Shown here: positions 34,501 to 41,681 of the stretch, piece by piece
Layout: the number at the start of each line of letters is the position of its first letter
Numbering within the stretch: the first letter of the stretch is position 1
NCBI RefSeq assembly: GCF_039538145.1
Contig: NZ_BAABBV010000001.1
Coordinates: 2,046,001-2,110,000, forward strand
Direction: 5' to 3'
Length of the DNA: 64,000 nt
DNA from: Gryllotalpicola daejeonensis
Lineage (GTDB): Bacteria; Actinomycetota; Actinomycetes; Actinomycetales; Microbacteriaceae
The notes under the pieces: model-generated
What the model was told of the DNA's origin: nothing
The model's database searches: none
Seen by the model: the letters and a program-made list of their open reading frames with translations, nothing else
Program-made: the position numbers and the translations under genes

Positions 34501-34996
34501 CGGCGCCGGTCGACCCCGTCAGAATCCGCCGCCACTCGGGAGCGCGGGGCTCGGGCCGCCGCTCGGGTGAGCGCGCCGGCGCCGCCGCAGCCGACGCCGC
34601 AGCCGCCGACGCCCCCAGCGGAACAGCGGGCATCAGCGGGTTGCGAACGCTGGGCAGGTCTCGCTCGCCCCGCGCACTCGCGAGCATGAGCGCGGCCGCG
34701 TGCTTGCAGCGCGTGCCGATGGGGCAGGTGCACAGCGACGAGACCGGATGCCAGCGCCCACCCTGCTCTGTCAGGAAGACCTCGCACGTGTAGGGCCGCG
34801 GCTCGGTGCCGGCGACCACGCCGTCGAGCACTCGCTCGCCGGCATCCCACGTCAGTCGAAGCACCGACCCGTTCGACGCATACGGCCGCGCGCGCTCGAA
34901 CGCCGCGTCGCCGACGAACTCGCGCACATAGGTGAGCGCGACGGCGGGAAGTCGCTCGGCAGACACGCCCCTCATGCTTCCATGCCGCACCGACAT
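31499..34996 (-). CDS. SWIM zinc-finger SNF2-family helicase
   Basis: About 1165-aa DNA translocase of the bacterial SNF2 class. The N-terminal SWIM zinc finger (CTCPIGTRCKH, residues ~70-80) is followed by a ~480-aa SNF2-associated region. The ATPase core shows GILADDMGLGKTLQTLALI (Walker A), LVLDEAQFVKN (DEAQ box), ITGTPLENNVLELWSILD and LLRRTKALVAPELP. The Helicase_C domain ends in SLKAGGFGINLTEADYVYLLDPWWNP and RAHRIGQ. Starts at 34975, 34996 and 35035 are all possible; 34996 has GAAGG just upstream. Between the Walker A motif and the next motif the gene contains a palindromic repeat (32784-32836) translated in frame. It is followed, with overlap, by the methyltransferase gene. Confidence 0.92.
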   Translation of the reverse strand: MSVRHGSMRGVSAERLPAVALTYVREFVGDAAFERARPYASNGSVLRLTWDAGERVLDGVVAGTEPRPYTCEVFLTEQGGRWHPVSSLCTCPIGTRCKHAAALMLASARGERDLPSVRNPLMPAVPLGASAAAASAAAAPARSPERRPEPRAPEWRRILTGSTGAGVGAGAAVTSPTVAHPPNPERTVPLALQFEVRERVRRSLGRWGHANETTQTATAKSSGLLVITLRIASPGARGWVAAETDWSKIGYDLSGYRYDPHQARWFGEFAALARASQPRYIGQDAKRLVLEEFESPLLWTLLDDARARGIELVGQSGSVVRADSAQISARLEESARTGDVRVLAGVTFDGKSDPSEAPAAVGAIGRHGLFSIEWVGAKESVIRLGPLAHPLGAEARALLEAGELVVPASDRDEFFTEFYPRLADVAFDGGGSVELPTLEPPTLVLTLGFEPEHALRLIWEWQGDTHDALFEVAVGREVRRVLDAGETKAGYPDTTVLREFDAADFVERVVPELEQLEGVRIETIGKRPDYRELTEAPTFTVRAVESDERDWLDLGFTVQIGDYTVPFGPLFKALSGGKARLMLVDGTHLSLNRPEFDRLRELIAEAGELKEWETGKLALHRTQVELWRDFEDLADFSEATRAWQDQVKALTDAPPAAPSPPAGLTAELREYQLAGFSWLSYLYEHRLGGILADDMGLGKTLQTLALILASIGEEPAELATLRDATLRGAPQDPRASRSGAPWLVVAPASVVSNWVAEAARFAPGLRVASVTRTQLREKNKLADLANGHDVIVMSYNLFRLDFDDVEDVRWAGLVLDEAQFVKNHRSRAHECAKALDAPFKLAITGTPLENNVLELWSILDIVAPGLFPSIRRFTEQYVRPLSHVRGPDVVPAGISTADAQRVIARLRRRVRPFLLRRTKALVAPELPAKQEQVIRVELAPKHRRLYEQFLQRERQKLLGLVKSDLEKQKFILFRSLTLLRMLALDASLIDEQYAGVPSAKLDALLENLDEVVAEGHRALVFSQFTSYLGRVEQRLEQAGIDYEYLDGSTTNRAEVISRFKSGTAPVFLISLKAGGFGINLTEADYVYLLDPWWNPASEAQAVDRAHRIGQSASVNVYRLVADGTIEDKVMKLRDEKAELFGQVLDDDGTFSELLTADDIAGLLEL
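32784..32836. repeat. Palindromic 'TCGAGACGCG' repeat inside the SNF2 gene
   Basis: CTTCGAGACGCG (32784-32795) and CGCGTCTCGAAG (32825-32836) are perfect inverted arms around a GAGGAGCGCC-containing centre. It encodes the low-complexity ATLRDATLRGAPQDPRASRS just before the WLVVAPASVV strand. Related sequences occur at 53135 and 56879. Confidence 0.75.
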
Positions 34997-35080
34997 CGGC
35001 CTTCGAACGATCTGGGGGGCTGAATGCACGTTCACCCGCGCGCGAGCGCGCCTTTCGTACCGCCAGATCTCATCGGGGCG

Positions 35081-35557
35081 TCAGCGCGGCGGGAAGACCT
35101 CGGGGTTCAGCAGCGCGATGGTGCGCAACCTGCTCGGGTCGTAGTCGAGGTACTCGGTCAGCTCGCCCCGGCTCATGCGCGGGTTCACGCGACGCACCAA
35201 CTCGAGCAACTCGGTGACCGCGCCCCGGCGCGAGGCGAAGCCCACGTAGTAGAGCACGAGCCCGACGAAGATCGCGAGCAGGCCGAGCGTCACGCCGATC
35301 GGGATCGCCGCACCCGGGCCGATGGCGAACGACCCGATGACGACGAGCAGGATTCCGCCGACGAATCCCCAGACATACAGCTGAATCGCGATGCCGAACA
35401 GCAGCTGCATGCGCGCATAGCGGCGCGCGATGCGCGGCCCCATGATGTGCTCCCACGTCGAGCGGGTGCCGCGCGCATTCGCGACGGGGTGGAAGTAGAC
35501 GGACGGCAGGGTGGCGAGGGCTCGATAGAACTCGTCGTCCTCAGGCGCGTCGGTCAT
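35081..35557 (-). CDS. Two-span membrane protein, unknown function
   Basis: 158 aa, with an amphipathic N-terminus (EDDEFYRALATLPSVYFHPV), a basic segment, two adjacent spans (residues ~55-105) and a cytoplasmic tail containing RVNPRMSRGELTEYLDYDPSRLRTI. No family recognised. ATG 35557 is 6 nt after TAGAGT (35564-35569, minus strand), a probable leaderless start. It sits 9 bp downstream of the hspR stop but has this separate promoter. Confidence 0.6.
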   Translation of the reverse strand: MTDAPEDDEFYRALATLPSVYFHPVANARGTRSTWEHIMGPRIARRYARMQLLFGIAIQLYVWGFVGGILLVVIGSFAIGPGAAIPIGVTLGLLAIFVGLVLYYVGFASRRGAVTELLELVRRVNPRMSRGELTEYLDYDPSRLRTIALLNPEVFPPR

Positions 35558-35566
35558 GAAGCGACT

Positions 35567-35998
35567 CTAACGGTCGTCGAAGGGGCCCCACGGCCGCCAG
35601 ACGACCACCTGGTCGCGGCGCTCGGTGCGGGTACCCGCGCGCATCGGCACGACCTCGCCCGTCACTCCCGACGCGAAGACGCGCCCGCCCCGCCGCTGCA
35701 GCAGGGCGTCGGCGAGCGTCGACTCGAGTTCGCGCACCCGCTGCTGCAGTGCCCGCACCTCGTTCTCGAGCGAGAGGACGCGACGGATGCCTTCGAGCGA
35801 GACGCCCTCTGCAGACAGCCGCGCGATCTCGCGAAGCTGCGCGACGTCGCGCAGCGAATAGCGTCGCGACTTCCCCGCCGTTCGAGTCGGCTCGACCAGG
35901 CCCAGGCGGTCGTACTGGCGCAGGGTCTGCGGGTGCAGCTCGGCGAGCTCCGCCGCAGCGGCGATCGCGAACAGCGGCGTGTCCTGATCGACGTCCAT
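35567..35998 (-). CDS. hspR: Heat-shock repressor HspR (MerR family)
   Basis: MerR-type repressor of 143 aa that binds HAIR boxes and shuts off the dnaK operon. The N-terminal winged helix reads FAIAAAAELAELHPQTLRQYDRLGLVEPTRT then SRRYSLRDVAQLREI, and a coiled coil follows (ENEVRALQQRVRELESTLADALL). ATG 35998 is 8 nt after GAGGAAG; the in-frame GTG at 36007 is too close to that site. It is the last gene of dnaK-grpE-dnaJ-hspR, so it is under its own control through the HAIR boxes at 39724 and 39787. Confidence 0.95.
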   Translation of the reverse strand: MDVDQDTPLFAIAAAAELAELHPQTLRQYDRLGLVEPTRTAGKSRRYSLRDVAQLREIARLSAEGVSLEGIRRVLSLENEVRALQQRVRELESTLADALLQRRGGRVFASGVTGEVVPMRAGTRTERRDQVVVWRPWGPFDDR

Positions 35999-36039
35999 GG
36001 TGGCCACTTCCTCGTTCTGCCTCTACGGCTCGTTCTACC

Positions 36040-37026
36040 TCACTGGCGGGCGCGCGCCAGCAGGTCCTCCCGCGGGTTCTCTTTCGGCAGCTTCTTCGCG
36101 AAGTCGAGCAGCGCGTTCTCGGCCTCGGCCGAGAGGTGCGACGGCACCGCCACCTGTACGACGGCGAGCAGGTCACCCGTGCCCTTGTCGGTCTTCACGC
36201 CGCGGCCCTTGACGCGCAGCACGCGGCCAGAGGGCGTGCCGGGCGCGACCTTCAGCTTCACCGGCGGGCCCTCGAGCGTCGGAACCTCGATCGTCGCGCC
36301 GAGTGCCGCCTCGATGAAGGTCACGGGGACGTTCAGTCGCAGATTCAGGCCGTCGCGTTCGAAGACCGGATGCTTGCGCACGGCGACCTGGAGGATGAGG
36401 TCGCCCGCCTCGCCGCCGTCGGGGCTCGGGTAGCCGCGCCCGCGCAGGCGGATCTTCTGGCCGTCCGAGACCCCCGCCGGGATCTTCACCTTGATGGGCT
36501 TGCCGCCTGCGCCGGTCAGGCTCAGCGTCTCGCCGCGGGTTGCCGCGAGGAAGTCCAGCGTCGTCGACGCCTCGAGGTTCTGCCCGCGGGTCGGGCCGCC
36601 GTAGCCGCGGAAGCCGCCGGACGACTGGCCGAACCGACCGCCGCCGAAGAGGCCGCCGAGCAGGTCGTCGTAGTCGGCGCCGCCGGACTGGTAGCTGAAG
36701 CCACCCGGGCGGCCGCCGCCGAACATCGACCCGAAGACGTCCTCGAAGCCGCCCGCGCCGCCGGAGCCCGGGGCGGTGAATCGCGCCCCGGAGCCCATGG
36801 CGCGCAGCTGGTCGTATTCGCGGCGCTGCTCCGGGTCCGAGAGCACCGAGTACGCCTCGCTGATTTCTTTGAAGCGCGCCTCAGCGGCGGCATCCCCGGG
36901 GTTCGAATCCGGGTGGTATTGCCGCGCGAGCTTGCGATAGGTCTTCTTCAGCTCGGCGTCTGAGACGTCCTTCGAGACGCCGAGCACCTTGTAGAAGTCC
37001 TTGTCGAACCAGTCCTGACTGGCCAA
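36040..37026 (-). CDS. dnaJ: DnaJ-type co-chaperone without zinc-finger domain
   Basis: Hsp40 co-chaperone of 328 aa that stimulates DnaK. The J domain (residues ~8-75) has the HPD motif in RQYHPDSNPG. It is followed by a long Gly/Phe region (GGAGGFEDVFGSMFGGGRPGG and on to ~140) and the C-terminal substrate-binding domains. The CxxCxGxG zinc region is absent, as in the CbpA/DnaJ1 type that sits in actinobacterial dnaK operons. Translation starts at a TTG (37024-37026), fixed by AGGAGG 4 nt upstream. A hairpin repeat separates it from grpE. Confidence 0.95.
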   Translation of the reverse strand: MASQDWFDKDFYKVLGVSKDVSDAELKKTYRKLARQYHPDSNPGDAAAEARFKEISEAYSVLSDPEQRREYDQLRAMGSGARFTAPGSGGAGGFEDVFGSMFGGGRPGGFSYQSGGADYDDLLGGLFGGGRFGQSSGGFRGYGGPTRGQNLEASTTLDFLAATRGETLSLTGAGGKPIKVKIPAGVSDGQKIRLRGRGYPSPDGGEAGDLILQVAVRKHPVFERDGLNLRLNVPVTFIEAALGATIEVPTLEGPPVKLKVAPGTPSGRVLRVKGRGVKTDKGTGDLLAVVQVAVPSHLSAEAENALLDFAKKLPKENPREDLLARARQ

Positions 37027-37045
37027 CGCGCCTCCTTAGAGAGAA

Positions 37046-37116
37046 GGTCTCCATTCGCTTCGCGAGTCGACCGACGGGTGCTCCGCCGGCCGACTCCGCG
37101 AAGCCGAATGGAGGCC
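37046..37116. repeat. Dispersed 'CTCCATTC' hairpin repeat between grpE and dnaJ
   Basis: CTCCATTCG (37049-37057) and CGAATGGAG (37105-37113) form the outer arms, continued by GCTTCGCG/CGCGAAGC and AGTCG/CGACT, giving one long stem. A divergent copy is at 30837-30939. In this position it could attenuate or stabilise parts of the dnaK operon mRNA. Confidence 0.8.
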
Positions 37117-37121
37117 AAGGG

Positions 37122-37808
37122 TTATTCGGATGGGGTGGCGACCACGACGCGTGCGACGCGCACCAGGGTCGAGCCGATCGTGTAGCCGGTCTCGACGACT
37201 TCGAGCACGGTCGTCTCGGTCGCGCCGGGCGTCGGCTGCTGGAAGATCGCCTCGTGCCGCTGCGGGTCGAAGACCTCGCCGACTTCGCCGAACGGCTTGA
37301 CGCCGAGCTTCTCGACGGCGCCGCGCAGCTTCGCGGCGATCGTCTGGAACGCGCCTTCGCCCTCGAGGTCGCCGTGCTTCTGGGCACGGTCGAGGTCGTC
37401 CAGCACGGGCAGCAGCACCTTCACGGCGTCGCGCACGGAGCGCTCGCGCACCTGCTCGCGCTCGGCCTCGGTGCGACGCCGGTAGTTCGCGTACTCGGCG
37501 GTCACGCGCTTGAGATCCGCGAGGTGCTCGGCGCTCGGGTCGGCCTCTTCGGCCTCGGCTGCCGCGAGGATGTCCTCGACGAACAGCTCGTCGTCACCGC
37601 CCTCGCGGCTCTCGCCGCCCTCGGGCTGCTCGGCTGCCGCATCGGCAGAGCCCTCGCCTGCGGCCCCCTCAGGGGACGAGGCCCCAGCCTCGTCCCCCTC
37701 AGTGGCTTCCGGCTGGCGCAGCTTCCCGGTCTCGGGGTCGATGCGCCGCTTGTCGCGGACGATCGGCTCCTCGCGCTGTTCGTGCTTGTCGCTGTTCTCG
37801 TCCGTCAT
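37122..37808 (-). CDS. grpE: Nucleotide exchange factor GrpE
   Basis: DnaK nucleotide exchange factor, 228 aa. A long acidic, probably disordered N-terminus (residues 1-85) is followed by the coiled-coil helix AEYANYRRRTEAEREQV and the head domain with VLLPVLDDLDRAQKHG, GVKPFGEVGEVFDPQRHEAI and the closing YTIGSTLVRVARVVV. ATG 37808 is only 4 nt after the dnaK stop codon, so the two are translationally coupled. Unusually long N-terminal extension compared with the ~200-aa norm. Confidence 0.95.
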   Translation of the reverse strand: MTDENSDKHEQREEPIVRDKRRIDPETGKLRQPEATEGDEAGASSPEGAAGEGSADAAAEQPEGGESREGGDDELFVEDILAAAEAEEADPSAEHLADLKRVTAEYANYRRRTEAEREQVRERSVRDAVKVLLPVLDDLDRAQKHGDLEGEGAFQTIAAKLRGAVEKLGVKPFGEVGEVFDPQRHEAIFQQPTPGATETTVLEVVETGYTIGSTLVRVARVVVATPSE

Positions 37809-37812
37809 CGCC

Positions 37813-39675
37813 TTACTTCTTCTCGTCCTCGTCGTCCACGACCTCGGCGTCGACGACGTCCTCGTCAGAGGAGTCATCGGCCGGGGCATCCGTGCCCGCC
37901 TGCGCGCCCGCGGCCTGCTCGGCCTGGCCCTGCGCGTAGATGGCCTCGCCCAGCTTCTGCTGGCTCTGCGAGAGCTTCTCGAACGCGGTCTTCACGGCCT
38001 CGTCGTCCTCGCCGGCGAGCGCGGTCTTCAGCGCGTCGACGTCGCCCTGCACGTCGGACTTGACGTCCTCGGGCAGCTTGTCCTCGTTGTCCTTGATGAG
38101 CTTCTCGTTCGAGTAGACGAGCTGCTCGGCGGAGTTGCGGATCTCGGCGGACTCGCGGCGGCGCTTGTCCTCGGCGGCGTGCTCCTCGGCCTCGCGCACC
38201 ATGCGCTCGATGTCCTCCTTCGGCAGCGACGAGCCGCCGGTGATGGTCATCGACTGCTCCTTGCCGGTGCCCTTGTCCTTGGCGGACACGTGCACGATGC
38301 CGTTCGCGTCGATGTCGAAGGTGACCTCGATCTGCGGGATGCCGCGGGGCGCCGGCGCGATACCGGTGAGCTCGAAGGTACCGAGCGCCTTGTTGTCGCG
38401 CGTGAAGTCGCGCTCGCCCTGGAAGACCTGGATCGCCACGGACGGCTGGTTGTCGTCCGCCGTGGTGAAGGTCTCGCTGCGCTTGGTCGGGATGGCCGTG
38501 TTGCGCTCGATGAGCTTGGTCATGATGCCGCCCTTGGTCTCGATGCCGAGGCTCAGCGGGGTGACGTCGATGAGCAGAACGTCCTTGCGCTCGCCCTTGA
38601 GGACACCCGCCTGCAGGGCCGCGCCCACGGCGACGACCTCGTCGGGGTTCACGCCCTTGTTGGGCTCCTGGCCGCCGGTCTCCTGCTTCACGAGCGCCGA
38701 GACGGCGGGCATGCGGGTCGAGCCGCCGACGAGCACGACGTGCGCGATGTCGGAGACCTTGATGCCGGCCTCCTTGATGACGTCCTGGAACGGCTTCTTC
38801 GTGCGGTCGAGCAGATCAGAGGTCATCTGCTCGAACTGCGCGCGGGTCAGGGTCTCGTCGAGGTTGGCCGGGCCGTTCTCGGTGAGGCTGAGGTAGGGCA
38901 GCTGGATGCTCGTGCTCATGGACGAGCTGAGCTCCTTCTTCGCCTGCTCCGCGGCCTCCTTCAGGCGCTGCAGCGCGATCTTGTCGTTCGCGACGTCGAC
39001 GCCGGTCGACTCCTTGAACTTCTTGATCAGGTGGTCGACGATGCGCTGGTCCCAGTCGTCGCCGCCGAGGCGGTTGTCACCGGCGGTCGCGCGCACCTGA
39101 ATGGTCGAGAAGTCGTCGTCCTTGCCCACCTCGAGCAGCGAGACGTCGAAGGTGCCGCCACCGAGGTCGAAGACGAGGATGAGCTCGTCCTCCTTGCCCT
39201 TGTCGAGGCCGTATGCGAGCGCCGCAGCGGTCGGCTCGTTGATGATGCGCAGCACGTTGAGGCCCGCGATCTCGCCGGCCTCCTTGGTGGCCTGGCGCTC
39301 GGCGTCGTTGAAGTAGGCGGGAACCGTGATGACGGCGTCGGTGACGGTGTCGCCGAGGTACTGCTCGGCGTCGCGCTTGAGCTTCGCGAGGATGCGCGCC
39401 GAGATCTCCTGCGGGGTGTACTGCTTCCCGTCGATCTCCTTCTTCCAGTCGGTGCCCATGTGGCGCTTGACCGAGGAGATGGTGCGGTCGACGTTGGTCA
39501 CAGCCTGGCGCTTGGCGGTCTCGCCGACGAGCACCTCGCCGTCCTTCGTGTACGCGACGACCGACGGGGTCGTGCGGAAGCCCTCCGCGTTGGCGATGAC
39601 GACGGGGTCGCCACCCTCGAGAACGGAGACCACGGAGTTGGTGGTTCCGAGGTCGATACCTACTGCACGTGCCAT
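37813..39675 (-). CDS. dnaK: Chaperone DnaK (Hsp70)
   Basis: 620-aa Hsp70, first gene of the heat-shock operon. The start ARAVGIDLGTTNSVVSVLEG, the signature LILVFDLGGGTFDVSLLEVG, the HVVLVGGSTRMPAVSALV phosphate-2 loop and the substrate-domain DVTPLSLGIETKGG are all intact; a disordered acidic tail ends the protein. The Gram-positive deletion in the first quarter is present. AGGAGGG precedes the ATG. Its promoter carries two HAIR boxes, so HspR repression is expected. Confidence 0.98.
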   Translation of the reverse strand: MARAVGIDLGTTNSVVSVLEGGDPVVIANAEGFRTTPSVVAYTKDGEVLVGETAKRQAVTNVDRTISSVKRHMGTDWKKEIDGKQYTPQEISARILAKLKRDAEQYLGDTVTDAVITVPAYFNDAERQATKEAGEIAGLNVLRIINEPTAAALAYGLDKGKEDELILVFDLGGGTFDVSLLEVGKDDDFSTIQVRATAGDNRLGGDDWDQRIVDHLIKKFKESTGVDVANDKIALQRLKEAAEQAKKELSSSMSTSIQLPYLSLTENGPANLDETLTRAQFEQMTSDLLDRTKKPFQDVIKEAGIKVSDIAHVVLVGGSTRMPAVSALVKQETGGQEPNKGVNPDEVVAVGAALQAGVLKGERKDVLLIDVTPLSLGIETKGGIMTKLIERNTAIPTKRSETFTTADDNQPSVAIQVFQGERDFTRDNKALGTFELTGIAPAPRGIPQIEVTFDIDANGIVHVSAKDKGTGKEQSMTITGGSSLPKEDIERMVREAEEHAAEDKRRRESAEIRNSAEQLVYSNEKLIKDNEDKLPEDVKSDVQGDVDALKTALAGEDDEAVKTAFEKLSQSQQKLGEAIYAQGQAEQAAGAQAGTDAPADDSSDEDVVDAEVVDDEDEKK

Positions 39676-39723
39676 TTGTTGGCCCTCCTGCTGTTGTTAC
39701 TAGAAGCCTGCGGGAGCAGCTTG

Positions 39724-39744
39724 CTTGAGCCGCCCAGACTCAAC
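39724..39744. promoter_or_regulatory. HAIR box 1 (HspR operator)
   Basis: CTTGAGC, a 7-bp spacer, ACTCAAC: two differences from the HAIR consensus CTTGAGT-N7-ACTCAAG. It is 49 bp upstream of the dnaK start codon and overlaps the probable -10 region. Confidence 0.88.
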
Positions 39745-39771
39745 TTTTTCAGAGTGCCGGATGCCTGTCAA
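39743..39771 (-). promoter_or_regulatory. dnaK: dnaK operon promoter
   Basis: On the minus strand a consensus TTGACA (39771-39766), 17-bp spacer and a weak AAAAGT (39748-39743). The spacer itself contains a GGCATCC (motif described in the findings). It is bracketed by the two HAIR boxes. Confidence 0.6.
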
Positions 39772-39786
39772 TCGGAACCCTGCAAA

Positions 39787-39807
39787 GTTGAGTCCGTTCG
39801 TATCAAC
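39787..39807. promoter_or_regulatory. HAIR-like box 2
   Basis: GTTGAGT-N7-TATCAAC has the same 7-7-7 geometry as HAIR 1 and keeps the inner TTGA/TCAA; it lies upstream of the dnaK -35. A second, weaker HspR site is inferred. Confidence 0.6.
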
Positions 39808-39831
39808 TTCTCAGCCGCCGAGATTCTTCCC

Positions 39832-39852
39832 ATACCTAGCACTGCGAGGTAT
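39832..39852. promoter_or_regulatory. PadR-type operator over the padR promoter
   Basis: ATACCT (39832-39837), 9-bp spacer, AGGTAT (39847-39852). The right arm overlaps the -10-like TATGGT (39850-39855), which is 6 nt before the padR ATG, so occupation of the site would block transcription. Confidence 0.7.
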
Positions 39853-39861
39853 GGTGTCCGC

Positions 39862-40260
39862 ATGCGACTGGCGAAAGACCTCATGGCGGCGACCTCCGCG
39901 CCGCTCGTGCTCGCGATCCTGAGCGAGGGCGAGAGCTACGGCTACGCGATCATCGCGCGGGTGCGCGAACTCTCCGGCGGCGAGATCGAGTGGACCGACG
40001 GCCTGCTCTACCCGCTGCTGCACCGACTCGAGGGTGCCGAGCTCGTCGAGTCCCACTGGGGCCAGGCCGAGACCGGGCGCAAGCGCCGGTACTACGCGAT
40101 CACGGACGCCGGCCGCGACGAGCTCGCCGAGCACCGCCGCCAGTGGTCGACCGCGGTCAGCACGCTGACCCACGCGTTCCGCGGGCTCGGCATGGCGCTC
40201 GCGGGCCTGCTGCCGACACCGGCACCCGCGGCCCGGCCGACCACGGCGGTGGCGCTGTGA
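39862..40260 (+). CDS. PadR family transcriptional regulator
   Basis: 132-aa PadR repressor. The N-terminal winged helix fills most of the protein: LVLAILSEGESYGYAIIARV, the wing region EWTDGLLYPLLHRLEGAELV and KRRYYAITDAGRDELAEHRRQW. ATG 39862 is set by TATGGT 6 nt upstream; longer in-frame extensions to the left run antisense through dnaK. It overlaps the following membrane-protein gene by 4 nt (GTGA), the usual PadR-plus-HAAS-domain membrane-protein pair, whose expression it probably represses. Confidence 0.92.
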   Translation: MRLAKDLMAATSAPLVLAILSEGESYGYAIIARVRELSGGEIEWTDGLLYPLLHRLEGAELVESHWGQAETGRKRRYYAITDAGRDELAEHRRQWSTAVSTLTHAFRGLGMALAGLLPTPAPAARPTTAVAL

Positions 40261-41603
40261 GCGCCGCAGACTCCCTCGAGCCCGAGGCGGCGATCGCCTC
40301 GTGGCGCGCCTATCTCGTCTCACGCGGCTCGCTCTCCGCCGGCGACGTCGACGAGCTCGAAGACCACCTGCGCACCCAGATCGACGAGCTTCGCACCGCG
40401 GGGCTCGACGCCGACGAGGCCGTGCTCATCGCCGTCAAGCGCATGGGCCGCCAGGACGAGATCGCGGGGGAGTACGCCCGCGAGAACTCGCGCCGGCTGT
40501 GGAAGCAGCTCGTGATGGCGGGCGCGCCCGCCCGCCGGCGGCGCATCGACGGCAGCGTGATCATGATCGGCTTCGCCGCGCTGGCCGCGATCCTCGCCAA
40601 GCTGCCCGAGCTTCTCGGGGCGCCCGCCTTTCCGGCGCTGCTCGGTGGCGGCATCCTCGCGCTCGCCGCGCTGGCCGCCTCGATCGCGTGGCGCACGCGC
40701 CCGCCTGTCGCCCTGATCGCGGCATCCGCCGTCGGCTTCGCCCTGCTCTTCGTGCTCGCCTTCGCCTACCCCTTCGGCAACTCGAGCGACACCGCCATCA
40801 TCTTCAGCCTGCACGCGCCCGTGGCCCTGTGGCTGCTGGTCGGGCTGGTCTACGCCGGCGCGGGGTGGCGCACCGCCGCCGGGCGCATGGACTTCGTGCG
40901 CTTCACCGGCGAGTGGTTCGTCTACTTCGCGCTCATCGCCCTCGGCGGCGGGGTGCTCATGGGCATCACAGCCGCGGTGTTCTCGGCACTCGGAATCGAC
41001 CCCGGCGTCGTGCTCGCGCAGTGGGTCGTGCCGTTCGGAGCCGCGGGGGCGGGCGTCGTCGCGGCGTGGCTCGTCGACTCGAAGCAGGAGGTCATCGAGA
41101 ACATGGCCCCCGTGCTCGGCCGCGTGTTCACCCCGCTGTTCACGATCGCGGTGCTGGCGATGCTGGCCGGCGCCATCGTCACCGGCGGCTTCGGCGCCTA
41201 CCGCGAGGTGCTGATCATCGTCGACGTGCTGCTGGTGGTCGTCACGGGGCTCGTGCTCTACGTGCTGTCCGCCCAGCCCCCGACCGCGCGCCCCGGCTGG
41301 ACGGAGCGCCTGCAGCTGCTGCTCGTCATCGCCGCGTTCGCGCTCAACGGCTTCGCCCTGGCCGCGATGATCGGGCGCATCGGCGACGGCGGGTTCACGC
41401 CGAACCGGGTGGTCGCGCTCGGCGTGAACCTCGTGCTGCTGGTCGGGCTCGCCGGCTCGGCCTGGCTGCTCGGTCGCCGTGTTTTCCGAGCGGATGCCTC
41501 GACCCGCCGCCTTCTCGCGTGGCAGACCGGCTACCTGCCGGTCTACGGAGGCTGGGCGATCGCCGCAGCGGTCGCCCTGCCCCCGATCTTCGCTTTCGCC
41601 TGA
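40257..41603 (+). CDS. Membrane protein with HAAS/permease-prefix N-domain
   Basis: 448 aa. The first ~70 residues form a soluble three-helix domain (ASWRAYLVSRGSLSAGDVDELEDHLRTQI, then LDADEAVLIAVKRMGR) of the HAAS/permease-prefix type that is typically encoded next to PadR. The rest contains about ten hydrophobic spans. No transport signature is recognised. Start GTG 40257 overlaps the padR stop, so it is coupled to padR. The product may be the envelope target of PadR control; function unknown. Confidence 0.8.
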   Translation: MSAADSLEPEAAIASWRAYLVSRGSLSAGDVDELEDHLRTQIDELRTAGLDADEAVLIAVKRMGRQDEIAGEYARENSRRLWKQLVMAGAPARRRRIDGSVIMIGFAALAAILAKLPELLGAPAFPALLGGGILALAALAASIAWRTRPPVALIAASAVGFALLFVLAFAYPFGNSSDTAIIFSLHAPVALWLLVGLVYAGAGWRTAAGRMDFVRFTGEWFVYFALIALGGGVLMGITAAVFSALGIDPGVVLAQWVVPFGAAGAGVVAAWLVDSKQEVIENMAPVLGRVFTPLFTIAVLAMLAGAIVTGGFGAYREVLIIVDVLLVVVTGLVLYVLSAQPPTARPGWTERLQLLLVIAAFALNGFALAAMIGRIGDGGFTPNRVVALGVNLVLLVGLAGSAWLLGRRVFRADASTRRLLAWQTGYLPVYGGWAIAAAVALPPIFAFA

Positions 41604-41607
41604 CCGC

Positions 41608-41676
41608 GGTTGCGCCACCAGCTTCCGCTGTGCGCCACTCGGATCCGAGCAGCGCATTGCGGAAGCCAGTGGCGCA
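41608..41676. repeat. Hairpin-forming dispersed repeat, copy 2
   Basis: Starts GGTTGCGCCACCAG, has the same internal palindrome CTCGGATCCGAG and ends GCGGAAGCCAGTGGCGCA, matching the element at 21881-21952 over nearly its whole length. Again between convergent genes (41603/41682). Confidence 0.8.
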
Positions 41677-41681
41677 CGCGG

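Noticed and set aside
37510..39861. Plus-strand open frame of over 700 codons continuous with padR
   Set aside because: It is antisense to dnaK and grpE; padR has its own promoter, operator and ATG at 39862.
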